Shown here piece by piece: positions 15,305 through 27,804 of a stretch of 39,790 bases of DNA. The notes below the pieces were generated by a model. That model saw only the letters and a program-made list of their open reading frames with translations. It ran no database searches and was not told where the DNA came from. Within the stretch, counting starts at the first letter, position 1. Each line of letters begins with the position of its first letter. The translations under genes and the position numbers were made by a program. This stretch comes from an uncultured Oscillospiraceae bacterium (GTDB lineage Bacteria > Bacillota > Clostridia > Oscillospirales > Ruminococcaceae): assembly GCA_949299455.1 (NCBI GenBank), contig CASGAN010000016.1, positions 1-39,790 on the forward strand. The letters are read 5' to 3'.

Positions 15305-16438
15305 ATGACACTGACAGAGAATGTTTCTGCAATTTTGCATGAAAAACCGTATGACTATATGCCAGTTGTTTCGTTTGGTTTCTGGAATGAAACGCTTCAA
15401 AAATGGGCAGAAGAAGGACATATCACAAATGAAGAGGCACAAGGCTATGCACAGTACGGTGACAACTCGCCGTCAGATCAGTCTGTGATGAAAAAGCTCG
15501 GATTTGATTTTAACTGGAATTCCTGCTTTGTCACAAACTGCGGATTGTCCCCGACGTTTGAGCCTCAAGTTTTAGAGCGGCGTGCCGATCAAAGTTATGT
15601 CATGCGTGATGAGCAGGGACTTATCGTGCTTCAAAAAGACGGGATTGTTTCGATCCCTGCTGAAATCGGAACAACGCTCACAGATCGCGATGTTTGGGAG
15701 AAGGAATATCTACCAAAACTTCAATGGAACAAAAACCGTGTGGATTTTGACACATTAGACCGTATCAAGACGCAGGAACGAACGATTCCTGTCGGCATTC
15801 ACTGCGGTTCGCTCGCCGGATACATGCGCAATCTGCTTGGATTTGAACAATTCTGCTATTTGCAGGCGGACGATGAAGACCTCTTTGCGGAAATCGCGGA
15901 TACAATCGCAGAGCTTTGTTATCAAAATACGAAAATGGCTTTAGAAAGCGGTGTGTCATTCGACTATGCGCATTTCTGGGAGGATATCTGTTTTAAAAAC
16001 GGTCCGATGATTTCACCGGAGGAGTTCGACCGGTACTTTGGCCGTCACTATAAACGAATCACCGATCTTTTAAGTGGGTATGGAATTGATATTGTTTCGG
16101 TGGATTGTGACGGCTTGATTGATGCACTTGTCCCGGTGTGGCTCAAAAACGGTGTCAATACCATGTTCCCAATCGAAGTAGGAACATGGAACGCAAGCAT
16201 TGCTTCGTGGCGTGCACAATACGGAAACCAGATCAAAGGTGTCGGCGGAATGAACAAAACGGTCTTTGCAAAAGATTTTGAGGCAGTTGATCGTGAGATT
16301 GAGCGGCTCATTCCGCTCATCAAAGCAGGCGGATATATTCCGTGTCCCGATCATCGAATTGCACCTGACGCAAAATTTGAAAATGTGCAGTATTATTGCA
16401 GGAGATTAAGAGAAGCTTGCTTGAAAGAAACGAAATAA
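15305..16438 (+). CDS. Uroporphyrinogen decarboxylase-fold protein in the rhamnose operon
   Basis: The 377-aa protein has a URO-D/cobalamin-independent methyltransferase-like TIM barrel: an N-terminal MPVVSFGFWNETL, a central GSLAGYMRNLLGFEQFCYLQADDEDLF near residue 165, FDYAHFWEDICFKNGPMISPEEFDRYF near 220, and a C-terminal GGYIPCPDHRIAPDAKFENVQYYCRR. This last form, PxPDHxxxPD, occurs in URO-D-like proteins common in clostridial sugar gene clusters, distinct from the heme enzyme HemE. Its reaction is not known. It follows rhaD by 21 nt and precedes the terminator, so it is co-transcribed with rhamnose genes. It may act on a metabolite or methyl group released from the sugar conjugate, which is speculation. 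Confidence 0.75.
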   Translation: MTLTENVSAILHEKPYDYMPVVSFGFWNETLQKWAEEGHITNEEAQGYAQYGDNSPSDQSVMKKLGFDFNWNSCFVTNCGLSPTFEPQVLERRADQSYVMRDEQGLIVLQKDGIVSIPAEIGTTLTDRDVWEKEYLPKLQWNKNRVDFDTLDRIKTQERTIPVGIHCGSLAGYMRNLLGFEQFCYLQADDEDLFAEIADTIAELCYQNTKMALESGVSFDYAHFWEDICFKNGPMISPEEFDRYFGRHYKRITDLLSGYGIDIVSVDCDGLIDALVPVWLKNGVNTMFPIEVGTWNASIASWRAQYGNQIKGVGGMNKTVFAKDFEAVDREIERLIPLIKAGGYIPCPDHRIAPDAKFENVQYYCRRLREACLKETK

Positions 16439-16447
16439 AACAGTTTC

Positions 16448-16487
16448 ACAGCAAATCAAAGAATTGTCTTTGATTTGCTGTTTTTTT
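16448..16487 (+). terminator. Intrinsic terminator of the rhamnose operon
   Basis: The 13-bp stem CAGCAAATCAAAG/CTTTGATTTGCTG (16449-16461 with 16468-16480) has the loop AATTGT and is followed by seven T. Confidence 0.95.
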
Positions 16488-16550
16488 GCTGCATAACAGC
16501 CAAGAAATGCATTTGCTTTATGAAAAACAGAAGAAAATATGGTCTATCGC

Positions 16551-16579
16551 TTGAATTACAAACGAAAAATTGATAAACT
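16551..16579 (+). promoter_or_regulatory. Possible promoter of cdaA-ybbR
   Basis: TTGAAT (16551-16556) is followed after 17 nt by TAAACT (16574-16579). The match to the sigma-A consensus is moderate. The position, between a terminator and the cdaA ribosome site, is right for a promoter of the cdaA-to-gatB run. Confidence 0.4.
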
Positions 16580-16615
16580 ATAGAATAGGAAAAAGAAAGC
16601 AAAGGGATGACGTAT

Positions 16616-17497
16616 ATGAATTTTGTGGAAGCGTTTTTTAATCAAATTTCCGGTGTGCTTCGCACATTTTCTATTTTTGATGCGATTGATATTATTCTGC
16701 TCGCATACGTTACCTATGTTGTAATCAATTTTGTGAAAGAAACACGTGCAGGACAGCTTGTAAAAGGTGTTTTGCTTCTTGTTGTTTTTTATTTTCTTGC
16801 CGTACAATTCAATTTAAAGGCAATGAGTTTTTTATTCCAGAATATTTTTCAAATCGGAATCATTGCATTGATTGTACTGTTTCAGCCTGAGATTCGCCGT
16901 GCGCTTGAACGTGCAGGACGAACAAAGGTTGCTGACTTGAATGTATTCGGTACGGACAACGCAGAGCGGATGCTGGCTACTTGGGAGCATGGCATTGAAC
17001 AGATTTGTGAAGCTGTCCGCAGCCTTTCGAAAACAAAAACAGGTGCACTGATTGTCATTGAGCGAAAAACAAAGCTCGGCGAGCAGGTGGATACCGGTGT
17101 GCTGCTGCATGCAACGATTAGTACAGAATTGCTGTTAAACATCTTTTTTGTCAATACACCGCTGCATGACGGCGCGGTAATCGTTCGTGACGGCAGAATT
17201 TTAGCAGCAGCTTGTTTCTTGCCGAAACCGCAGAATGAGGAACTGATTGCAACAAACTTTGGTTCCCGTCACCGTGCAGCGCTCGGCATCAGCGAAGTTT
17301 CCGATGCAATTACCATTGTGGTTTCTGAAGAAACCGGCACGGTTTCCACAACAGAAGACGGTCAGATGATTCGTAATTTCACGCCGGAATCGCTTGCAGA
17401 GCATCTTCGTGCAAAATTGATTCCCGCAGAAAAAGAGGAAAGCCGTACGAAGAAAGTGGTCAGGAAGTTTACGTTTTGGAGGAAGAAAAAACAATGA
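16616..17497 (+). CDS. cdaA: Diadenylate cyclase CdaA
   Basis: CdaA joins two ATP into cyclic di-AMP, which controls potassium and osmolyte uptake and the cell wall. The product is 293 aa from ATG 16616, chosen because AAAGGG is 9 nt upstream; an ATG at 16607 abuts the site. Three N-terminal membrane helices precede the DAC domain, which contains Asp185-Gly-Ala in LHDGAVIV and the Arg218-His-Arg motif in GSRHRAALGISE. Both catalytic motifs are intact. It overlaps ybbR by 4 nt, matching the conserved cdaA-cdaR pair; glmM, the usual third gene, is absent here. Confidence 0.95.
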   Translation: MNFVEAFFNQISGVLRTFSIFDAIDIILLAYVTYVVINFVKETRAGQLVKGVLLLVVFYFLAVQFNLKAMSFLFQNIFQIGIIALIVLFQPEIRRALERAGRTKVADLNVFGTDNAERMLATWEHGIEQICEAVRSLSKTKTGALIVIERKTKLGEQVDTGVLLHATISTELLLNIFFVNTPLHDGAVIVRDGRILAAACFLPKPQNEELIATNFGSRHRAALGISEVSDAITIVVSEETGTVSTTEDGQMIRNFTPESLAEHLRAKLIPAEKEESRTKKVVRKFTFWRKKKQ

Positions 17498-18753
17498 AAT
17501 GGAATTTTACTTTTTCAAAACTGATCGAAAACAAAAAATTCTTGATTGCACTTTCTGTTTTGATTGCTGTGATTGCATGGTTCACCGTTGCAACAACATT
17601 TGATCCGTATCAGGAGCGGGTGATTTCGAATGTACCGATTACACTCAATCTTGCAGGAACCACTGCCGAAGCACAGCAGCTGAGTGTGATCGATGGGCAA
17701 GATACTACGATTAACGTAAAAATTCAAGGAAAGCGGTATTTGATTGCAGATGTCACCGCAGAAGATCTGGTTGTAACGCCAAACCTTGCAACGGTTACAG
17801 CACCCGGACAATATGAAGTTTCGCTGAATGTTCAGTCGAAAGATCCGAATGAGACGGATTTCACCATCCGCGACTATACGCAGACGGTAACACTGCGGTT
17901 TGACCATGTGAAATCTGCAAGCTTTGATTTAAAAGCAAAAGCAGAGTTTGTCACGGCGCAAGAGGGATATATTAAAGAAACACCGACAGCAATTCCGCAG
18001 TCTGTTATTATTACAGGTGCGCAGTCAGAGATCGAGCAGATTGCAGAATGTGTGGTGGAGTATGATAAATCGGCTGTTTTATCAAGTACCTTGACTGCCG
18101 AAGGAAAGCTCGTTTTATATGATGCTTCCGGTAAAAAGCTTGATTTAAAATATGTTTCATTCTCTGAAACAAAATTCCAGATTACGGTACCGATTTATCT
18201 TGAAAAAGAATTTCCGATTGAACTGAGCTTCATCAATGCAAACGGAATCGATACGTCGAAATTCAGTTATACACTTTCGACCAATACGGTGCATTTAGCC
18301 GGTCCGGAGGAAATTATCAGCAAACGTGAAAAAGTAACGATTGGTCCGCTCGATTTGACAAAGCTTGATGTTGGAAGTGTGTTCACGTTCCCGCTTGATT
18401 TGGATGCAGGTGAAATTGACATTGATAATGTAGGTGAAGTGACTGTCCAGATTGACAGCAGTAACTTTGCAAAGAGTACGATGCAGATTGCAAAAGATAA
18501 CATTGTCCTTAAAAATGCACCTGCTGACTTAAATGTCACACTGCACAGTACTTCCATCAATAACGTCAAAATGGTCGGTAGCAAATCTGATATTGAATCG
18601 CTGACAGCAAGTGAACTGTTTGCATCCGTGGATTTATCGAATGTTGAGGAAGGAACTTCCCGTGTCCGCGTTTCGATTTATGCAACCGGAAACAAGTTTG
18701 TGTGGGCAGTGGGCGAATATTATGTGACAGTGAAATCAGAGAAAAAAGCATAA
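17494..18753 (+). CDS. cdaR: YbbR-domain protein (CdaA regulator CdaR)
   Basis: One N-terminal membrane helix (about residues 14-32) is followed by several extracytoplasmic YbbR repeats, recognisable by recurring segments such as VPITLNLAGT, TPTAIPQSVIITGAQSEIEQI, FPIELSFINANGI and the final APADLNVTLHSTSINNVKMVGSKSDIESL. Total 419 aa. CdaR binds CdaA and adjusts c-di-AMP production in other Firmicutes. ATG 17494 has GGAGGAAG upstream and overlaps the cdaA stop, fixing the start. Confidence 0.92.
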   Translation: MKWNFTFSKLIENKKFLIALSVLIAVIAWFTVATTFDPYQERVISNVPITLNLAGTTAEAQQLSVIDGQDTTINVKIQGKRYLIADVTAEDLVVTPNLATVTAPGQYEVSLNVQSKDPNETDFTIRDYTQTVTLRFDHVKSASFDLKAKAEFVTAQEGYIKETPTAIPQSVIITGAQSEIEQIAECVVEYDKSAVLSSTLTAEGKLVLYDASGKKLDLKYVSFSETKFQITVPIYLEKEFPIELSFINANGIDTSKFSYTLSTNTVHLAGPEEIISKREKVTIGPLDLTKLDVGSVFTFPLDLDAGEIDIDNVGEVTVQIDSSNFAKSTMQIAKDNIVLKNAPADLNVTLHSTSINNVKMVGSKSDIESLTASELFASVDLSNVEEGTSRVRVSIYATGNKFVWAVGEYYVTVKSEKKA

Positions 18754-18764
18754 AAGGAGAATCT

Positions 18765-22664
<3,900 letters not shown>

Positions 22665-22683
22665 ATAAAGGAGTACAAAAACG

Positions 22684-24147
22684 ATGGAATTATATAATCA
22701 AACGGCAGCTTCCCTTGCAAAAATGCTTCAGAACAAAGAATGCAGCAGTGTGGAAGCAACGCAGTCTGTGCTTGATCGAATTGCCGCAGTCGAAGATACC
22801 GTTGGTGCATTTGTCACCGTAACCGGCGAAGAAGCACTGCGCCGTGCAAAAGAAATCGACGACCGTCGTGCGGCAGGTGAGGAACTCCCACCGCTTGCAG
22901 GTGTGCCGGTTGCAATCAAAGATAACATCTGCACCAAAGAAGTCAAAACAACTTGTTCGTCGAAGATGCTTGAAAACTTTGTTCCGCCGTACAACGCAAC
23001 GGTTATGGAACGGTTAAACCGCGAAGGCGCTGTCATGGTCGGCAAACTCAATATGGATGAATTTGCAATGGGTTCTTCCTGCGAAACATCCTATTTTAAA
23101 AAGACGAAAAACCCGCATAATCCGGACTATGTGCCGGGCGGCAGCTCGGGCGGCAGTGCAGCAGCTGTTGCAGCCGGTGAAACGTTTGTGTCGCTCGGCT
23201 CGGATACCGGTGGTTCCATCCGTCTGCCGGCTTCCTACTGCGGCGTGATCGGATTAAAACCGACCTACGGCAGTGTTTCCCGTTACGGTCTTGTCGCGTT
23301 TGCATCGTCGCTTGACCAGATCGGCCCGTTCGGCCGCAGTGTTGCCGACGTTGCAATGACATATTCCGCAATCTGCGGTCACGATCCGTATGATGCAACT
23401 TCCGCAAACCGTGTATATCCGCGGTTTACAGTTGGCGGCTCAGGCGACATGAAAGGCAAAGTCATCGGTATTCCGAAAGAGTATTTCGGATTAGGTGTCA
23501 GCGCTGAAGTGCACGACCGTGTGATGAAAGCAGCTGAACTGTTCGAGAAAAACGGCGCTGTCTTAAAAGAAGTTTCGCTTCCGAGCACACCGTATGCGCT
23601 GTCGGCTTACTACATCATTTCCTCCGCAGAGGCATCGTCGAACCTCGCGCGTTTTGACGGCGTCAAATACGGCTACCGCACACCGGAGTTTGAAAATCTC
23701 ACCGATTTGTATGAAAAAACACGCAGTGAAGGTTTCGGCGACGAGGTCAAACGCCGTATTCTGTTAGGTACCTTTGTACTGAGCAGCGGGTATTATGATG
23801 CGTACTATAAACGTGCAAAACTGCTGCAAAAACAGATTCAACAGGAATTTTCCGAAACATTTTCCTCGTGTGATCTTTTGCTCACACCGACTGGCACCGA
23901 TACTGCGTTTAAGCTGGGCGAAAAAGAATCCGATCCGCTTTCTATGTACGCAAACGATATCTGCACTGTCACAGTGAATATTGCAGGTCTGCCGGCAATC
24001 AGTGTGCCGTGCGGCAATGCTGCAAACGGACTGCCGGTCGGTATGCAGCTCATTGCGCCTAAATTTGAAGAACAGCGTCTGTTCACGGCAGCCGGCTGCT
24101 ATGAAGCACTTACAGAACAGCCGCTCTGCCCAGTGGCATCACTTTGA
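22684..24147 (+). CDS. gatA: Aspartyl/glutamyl-tRNA amidotransferase subunit A
   Basis: The amidase that releases ammonia from glutamine for tRNA-dependent Gln and/or Asn synthesis. The catalytic triad is Lys79 (VAIKDN), cis-Ser154 (GGSSGGSAAAVAAG) and the nucleophile Ser178 (GSDTGGSIRLPAS), at the same positions as in characterised GatA. The 487-aa length is normal. It lies 19 nt after gatC with a GGAG site. Confidence 0.97.
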   Translation: MELYNQTAASLAKMLQNKECSSVEATQSVLDRIAAVEDTVGAFVTVTGEEALRRAKEIDDRRAAGEELPPLAGVPVAIKDNICTKEVKTTCSSKMLENFVPPYNATVMERLNREGAVMVGKLNMDEFAMGSSCETSYFKKTKNPHNPDYVPGGSSGGSAAAVAAGETFVSLGSDTGGSIRLPASYCGVIGLKPTYGSVSRYGLVAFASSLDQIGPFGRSVADVAMTYSAICGHDPYDATSANRVYPRFTVGGSGDMKGKVIGIPKEYFGLGVSAEVHDRVMKAAELFEKNGAVLKEVSLPSTPYALSAYYIISSAEASSNLARFDGVKYGYRTPEFENLTDLYEKTRSEGFGDEVKRRILLGTFVLSSGYYDAYYKRAKLLQKQIQQEFSETFSSCDLLLTPTGTDTAFKLGEKESDPLSMYANDICTVTVNIAGLPAISVPCGNAANGLPVGMQLIAPKFEEQRLFTAAGCYEALTEQPLCPVASL

Positions 24148-24165
24148 TCGGGAGGATTTGTACCT

Positions 24166-25602
24166 ATGAATTATGAAATGGTCATCGGCTTGGAGGTTCA
24201 CGCAGAGCTCTCCACCGAAACAAAAATTTATTGCAGCTGCAAAAATGAATTTGGTTTTGAAGTAAATACGCGCTGCTGCCCGATCTGCACCGGTATGCCG
24301 GGCACACTGCCGACGCTCAACGAAAAAGTCGTCGAGTACGCAGTGAAAATGGGCTGTGCGCTGCACTGTGATATCAACCAGGTCTGCAAACAGGACCGTA
24401 AAAACTATTTTTATCCGGATCTGCCGAAAGCATATCAGATTTCGCAGTTTGATATTCCGCTGTGTGAACACGGCTATGTCGATGTTCTGGTTGACGGCAA
24501 AGAAAAACGCATTGGCGTTACCCGCATCCACATTGAGGAAGATGCAGGCAAACTGCTGCACAACGACAGCTTTGCCGGCTCGCTTGTTGACTTCAACCGC
24601 TGCGGCGTTCCGCTGATCGAAATCGTTTCTGAGCCGGATATGAGAAGCCCGCAGGAAGCAAAAGCATATCTTGAAACGATCCGTTCGATCTTGCAATACT
24701 TAGATATTTCCGACTGTAAGATGCAGGAAGGCTCGATTCGCTGCGACGTCAACGTTTCGGTGATGAAAGCCGGAAGCGATGAATTCGGCACACGCTGTGA
24801 GATGAAAAACGTCAACTCGTTCTCGGGTGCTGTTCGTGCGATTGAATATGAGGCAAAACGTCAGATCGAGGTGCTCGAGGCAGGCGGCGTAATCGAACAG
24901 GAAACACGCAAATGGGACGATGCGAAGGGCGAGAGCATTCCGCTGCGCAGTAAAGAAGACGCACAGGATTACCGCTACTTCCCGGAACCGGATTTGCAGA
25001 CCATCTTACTGACAGACGAGTTTGTGGAGCACATCCGCGCATCAATTCCGGAACTGCCGAATGTGAAAGTGGCGCGTTATCTGCGTGACTATGGTTTGCA
25101 GCAGATTGACGCAGAGCAGCTGGCGGACGATCCGCAGAAAGCGGCATTGTTTGAAGAAGTGCTTGCAGAGAAAAAATGTACGCCGAAATCCGTGTGTAAC
25201 TGGATTCTCGGCGATATCGCAAAACTCATGAACGAGAAAAACTGCACACTTGCGGATCTTTCGATCAAAGCATCTTCGCTCGCATCGTTGCTTTCCATGA
25301 TTGAATCCGGTGCGATTTCCAATGCAATCGGCAAAAAAGTGTTCGACCTGATGCAGGAATCCGACAAAACACCGGAAGAAATCGTCAAAGAGAACGGTTT
25401 CGCACAGATTTCCGATGAAGGCGCACTGCTTGAAATTGTCAAAACCGTGCTTGCTGCAAATGAAAAATCGGTTTCCGATTATCGCGGCGGTAAAACGAAC
25501 GCACTCGGATTCTTGGTTGGTCAGTGCATGAAAGCATCCAAAGGTAAGGGAAATCCGGCAAAAATGAAAGAATTGCTGCTTTCGATGATCGAAGAAGCAT
25601 AA
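24166..25602 (+). CDS. gatB: Aspartyl/glutamyl-tRNA amidotransferase subunit B
   Basis: GatB binds and activates misacylated Glu-tRNA(Gln) or Asp-tRNA(Asn). The 478-aa protein starts with the typical MVIGLEVHAEL, has zinc cysteines in YCSCKNEF and CCPICTGMPGTLP, the kinase domain segments RKNYFYPDLPKAYQISQ and RIHIEEDAGKL, and the C-terminal YqeY-like tail ending GQCMKASKGKGNPAKMKELL. It closes the ligA-gatCAB run. Confidence 0.97.
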   Translation: MNYEMVIGLEVHAELSTETKIYCSCKNEFGFEVNTRCCPICTGMPGTLPTLNEKVVEYAVKMGCALHCDINQVCKQDRKNYFYPDLPKAYQISQFDIPLCEHGYVDVLVDGKEKRIGVTRIHIEEDAGKLLHNDSFAGSLVDFNRCGVPLIEIVSEPDMRSPQEAKAYLETIRSILQYLDISDCKMQEGSIRCDVNVSVMKAGSDEFGTRCEMKNVNSFSGAVRAIEYEAKRQIEVLEAGGVIEQETRKWDDAKGESIPLRSKEDAQDYRYFPEPDLQTILLTDEFVEHIRASIPELPNVKVARYLRDYGLQQIDAEQLADDPQKAALFEEVLAEKKCTPKSVCNWILGDIAKLMNEKNCTLADLSIKASSLASLLSMIESGAISNAIGKKVFDLMQESDKTPEEIVKENGFAQISDEGALLEIVKTVLAANEKSVSDYRGGKTNALGFLVGQCMKASKGKGNPAKMKELLLSMIEEA

Positions 25603-25615
25603 GTAATAACAAGGC

Positions 25616-25646
25616 AAAAAGCCGCCGCCGTATGCGGCGGCTTTTT
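25616..25646 (+). terminator. Intrinsic terminator after gatB
   Basis: AAAAA-GCCGCCGC (to 25628), loop CGTAT, then GCGGCGGC-TTTTT from 25634. A GC-rich 8-bp core extended by A-T pairs. The cutC ribosome site begins about 10 nt later. Confidence 0.95.
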
Positions 25647-25672
25647 CTTTTAAAAAAGGAGTGAAATATCGA

Positions 25673-26419
25673 ATGAAACGGCTGATTGAAATTTGCTGCT
25701 GCAGTGTGGATGATGCCATTACTGCCGCGCGTAATGGTGCAGACCGTATCGAACTGAATACATCCATCGAATGCGGCGGACTTACACCATCGATCGGGAT
25801 GCTTGAAACGGTGAAAGCACACGTTTCGACTCCGGTAATTGCGATGATTCGTCCGCGTACCGGTGGGTTCTGTTATACTTCATTCGAATTTGAATCGATG
25901 AAACGGGATGCACAGCGACTGCTTGACTGCGGTGCAGACGGAATTGCCGTCGGTATTTTGAACGAAGACGGTACATTCGATCTTGAGCGAATGAAGGAAA
26001 TGGTAAATATTGCGAAAGGGCAGGGCAGGGAAGTCGTATGCCATCGGGCGTTCGATGTTTCCGTAGATCTTACCGTTTCTGCACAGCAGATGATTGATTT
26101 GGGTGTGACACGTATTCTCACCTCCGGTGGATGCGCACGCTGTCTGGAAGGCGGACTTGAACAAATCAATGCGCTGTATCATCAGTTTGGCGATCAGATT
26201 GAATGGCTTGCATGCGGAAGCATCCGTCCAAACAATCTCGCTGAGATTCTTGCACAGACTGATGTCCGGCAATTCCATATGGCGCCGATGATGACCGTTG
26301 CTGACCAGAGTATGAACGGAAAGATGATTCGATTCAACGGAACACCGGAAGAATCATCATATCGAACGATTGATCCCGAAATGGTGCAGGCGGCGTGTAA
26401 AATCGCTGCGCAGGGATAA
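25673..26419 (+). CDS. cutC: CutC family protein
   Basis: A TIM-barrel protein of 248 aa with EICCCSVDDAITAARNGADRIELN at the N-terminus, IRPRTGGFCYT near residue 60, GADGIAVGILNEDGTFD near 85, VCHRAFDVSVD near 120 and RILTSGG near 145. CutC was linked to copper handling, but its enzymatic role is unresolved. ATG 25673 is preferred over an in-frame GTG at 25661, which lies on the ribosome site AAGGAG. No copper gene is near. Confidence 0.9.
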   Translation: MKRLIEICCCSVDDAITAARNGADRIELNTSIECGGLTPSIGMLETVKAHVSTPVIAMIRPRTGGFCYTSFEFESMKRDAQRLLDCGADGIAVGILNEDGTFDLERMKEMVNIAKGQGREVVCHRAFDVSVDLTVSAQQMIDLGVTRILTSGGCARCLEGGLEQINALYHQFGDQIEWLACGSIRPNNLAEILAQTDVRQFHMAPMMTVADQSMNGKMIRFNGTPEESSYRTIDPEMVQAACKIAAQG

Positions 26420-26434
26420 CCTGAAAATCTGATA

Positions 26435-26474
26435 CCCTCTATTTCGCTAAATGAAAATTTAGCGAAATAGAGGG
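26435..26474. repeat. Perfect 18-bp inverted repeat with GAAA loop
   Basis: CCCTCTATTTCGCTAAAT (26435-26452) pairs perfectly with 26457-26474 around the tetraloop GAAA. No T run follows on either strand (AGCAAAAAA follows on plus), so it is not a standard intrinsic terminator. It lies between cutC and the recombinase gene, 22 nt before the latter's start. It could be a processing hairpin, a protein-binding site or a member of a dispersed repeat family. Confidence 0.85.
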
Positions 26475-26496
26475 AGCAAAAAAACGAGGAAACCAT

Positions 26497-27522
26497 ATGA
26501 ATATATCTTATGAAGCTTATCCGAGCGTACTGCGCGATTACTTTTTTTATATCCGAACGATCAAAGGACGCTCACAGCGAACCGTTGACGGATATGCAAT
26601 CGATCTGCGTGGATTCTGCCGATTTTTATTAAAACAACGCGGATTGTTTTCGGACTGTGAATTTTCAGAAATTCCGATTGATTCGGTTACAGTCGATCTT
26701 TTAAAAACCGTTACACTGTCTGACGCATATGAATATCTGCATTTCGTTTCAGATTCATGCGACAATCTGCCCAAAACACGTGCACGCAAAGTTTCGGCTT
26801 TAAAATCTTTTTTTCATTATTTATCAGAAAAATCGCACCTGATCGACTATAATCCGCTCACAGAATTAGAAGTTCCGGCGGTCAAAAAATCACTCCCGAA
26901 ATATTTGACACTCGAACAATGTTATGCGCTGCTTTCCAATATTGACGGTGATTTTCGTGAGCGCGATTACTGCATGACGACGCTTTTGTTAAATTGTGGA
27001 ATGCGACTTTCGGAACTTGTGTCGATTGACTGTGCGGATATCCACGAAAACACCTTGAAATTATTGGGAAAAGGAAACAAAGAACGCATTGTCTATTTAA
27101 ATGATGCGTGTTTAAGTGCAATCGAAGCATATCTCCCCATTCGTGCAAAACTTGCAGCCAACGGAAAAGACAAAAATGCACTGTTTTTAAATCGGCGCGG
27201 CACACGAATCGGTGCACGGCGTGTTGAACAGATTATTGAAGCGCAGCTTGCAAAAGCAGGACTCGCACAATATGGCTTTTCGGTGCACAAATTGCGGCAC
27301 ACTGCTGCAACGATCATGTATCAGTACGGAAATGTGGATATCCGTATTTTGCAGGAGATCCTCGGTCACGCAAATCTTGGAACAACGCAGATTTATACGC
27401 ATATTTCCGATGATCAAATGGAACAGGCGGTAAAAAGTACCCCCCTTTCGAATTTGCAGCCGCCCTCACCTGCTTCTAAAAAAACGTCTGATGAGAACGC
27501 TGATGATGAGGAAAGCAAATAG
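26497..27522 (+). CDS. Tyrosine recombinase, XerC/XerD-like
   Basis: A 341-aa site-specific recombinase. The N-terminal SAM-like core-binding domain spans about residues 10-120. The catalytic residues are Arg170 (GMRLSEL), His264 and Arg267 (HKLRHTAA), His291 (LGHANLGTTQ) and the nucleophile Tyr300 (IYTH); the set is complete. Homology and lack of surrounding mobile genes suggest chromosome-dimer resolution rather than phage integration. It carries a C-terminal tail of about 30 residues rich in Ser, Asp and Glu (SKKTSDENADDEESK) not usual in Xer. The stop is TAG, the only one among the clear intact genes of the window, and it lies within a 14-bp tandem repeat. Confidence 0.9.
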   Translation: MNISYEAYPSVLRDYFFYIRTIKGRSQRTVDGYAIDLRGFCRFLLKQRGLFSDCEFSEIPIDSVTVDLLKTVTLSDAYEYLHFVSDSCDNLPKTRARKVSALKSFFHYLSEKSHLIDYNPLTELEVPAVKKSLPKYLTLEQCYALLSNIDGDFRERDYCMTTLLLNCGMRLSELVSIDCADIHENTLKLLGKGNKERIVYLNDACLSAIEAYLPIRAKLAANGKDKNALFLNRRGTRIGARRVEQIIEAQLAKAGLAQYGFSVHKLRHTAATIMYQYGNVDIRILQEILGHANLGTTQIYTHISDDQMEQAVKSTPLSNLQPPSPASKKTSDENADDEESK

Positions 27523-27544
27523 TGTAACATAAATAGTGTAACAT
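27517..27544 (+). repeat. 14-bp tandem duplication spanning the recombinase stop codon
   Basis: AAATAGTGTAACAT occurs twice head to tail (27517-27530 and 27531-27544). The first copy includes the stop codon of the recombinase gene. Confidence 0.9.
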
Positions 27545-27546
27545 AA

Positions 27547-27585
27547 AAAACAAAGCGGTACTTTCAAAAAGTACCGCTTTGTTTT
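27547..27585. terminator. Bidirectional terminator between convergent genes
   Basis: The stem AAAACAAAGCGGTACTTT pairs with AAAGTACCGCTTTGTTTT around a 3-nt loop. A-rich and T-rich flanks make it work for both the recombinase (plus) and the spore protein gene (minus). Confidence 0.92.
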
Positions 27586-27600
27586 ATTCAAAAAGGGGGA

Positions 27601-27795
27601 TTATTTTGCAGAGTTCTCGTATGCTTCGATCATTTTTTTGACCATCTGGCCGCCGACAGAACCAGCCTGTCTGGAGGTCAGGTCACCGTTGTAACCCTGT
27701 TTCAGGTTGACGCCCACTTCGTTTGCTGCTTCCATTTTGAAGCGCTCCATTGCTTCTTTTGCCTGCGGAACCATAATCTTATTCGATCTAGCCAT
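27601..27795 (-). CDS. Small acid-soluble spore protein, alpha/beta type
   Basis: The 64-aa protein coats and protects spore DNA. It has the protease (GPR) region FKMEAANEVGVNL and the DNA-binding signature GYNGDLTSRQAGSVGGQMVKK, both diagnostic for alpha/beta SASPs. GAGGAGTG precedes the ATG. Such genes are made in the forespore under sigma-G; I could not identify the promoter. It lies 9 nt downstream of an unknown gene on the same strand. Confidence 0.95.
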   Translation of the reverse strand: MARSNKIMVPQAKEAMERFKMEAANEVGVNLKQGYNGDLTSRQAGSVGGQMVKKMIEAYENSAK

Positions 27796-27804
27796 TTTAA
27801 ATAT

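Noticed and set aside
25042-25767. 241-aa minus-strand open frame opposite gatB
   Set aside because: It is antisense to a complete, well-conserved gatB and the gatB terminator, has no ribosome site and no recognisable domain. It is a by-product of codon bias.
26435-26474. Ordinary terminator for cutC
   Set aside because: The hairpin lacks a following T run on either strand, so it is reported as an inverted repeat instead.
26497-27522. Phage or island integrase with attachment sites
   Set aside because: No phage or transfer genes, no tRNA target and no flanking att repeats are visible; the neighbours are housekeeping genes. A Xer-type role is more likely.
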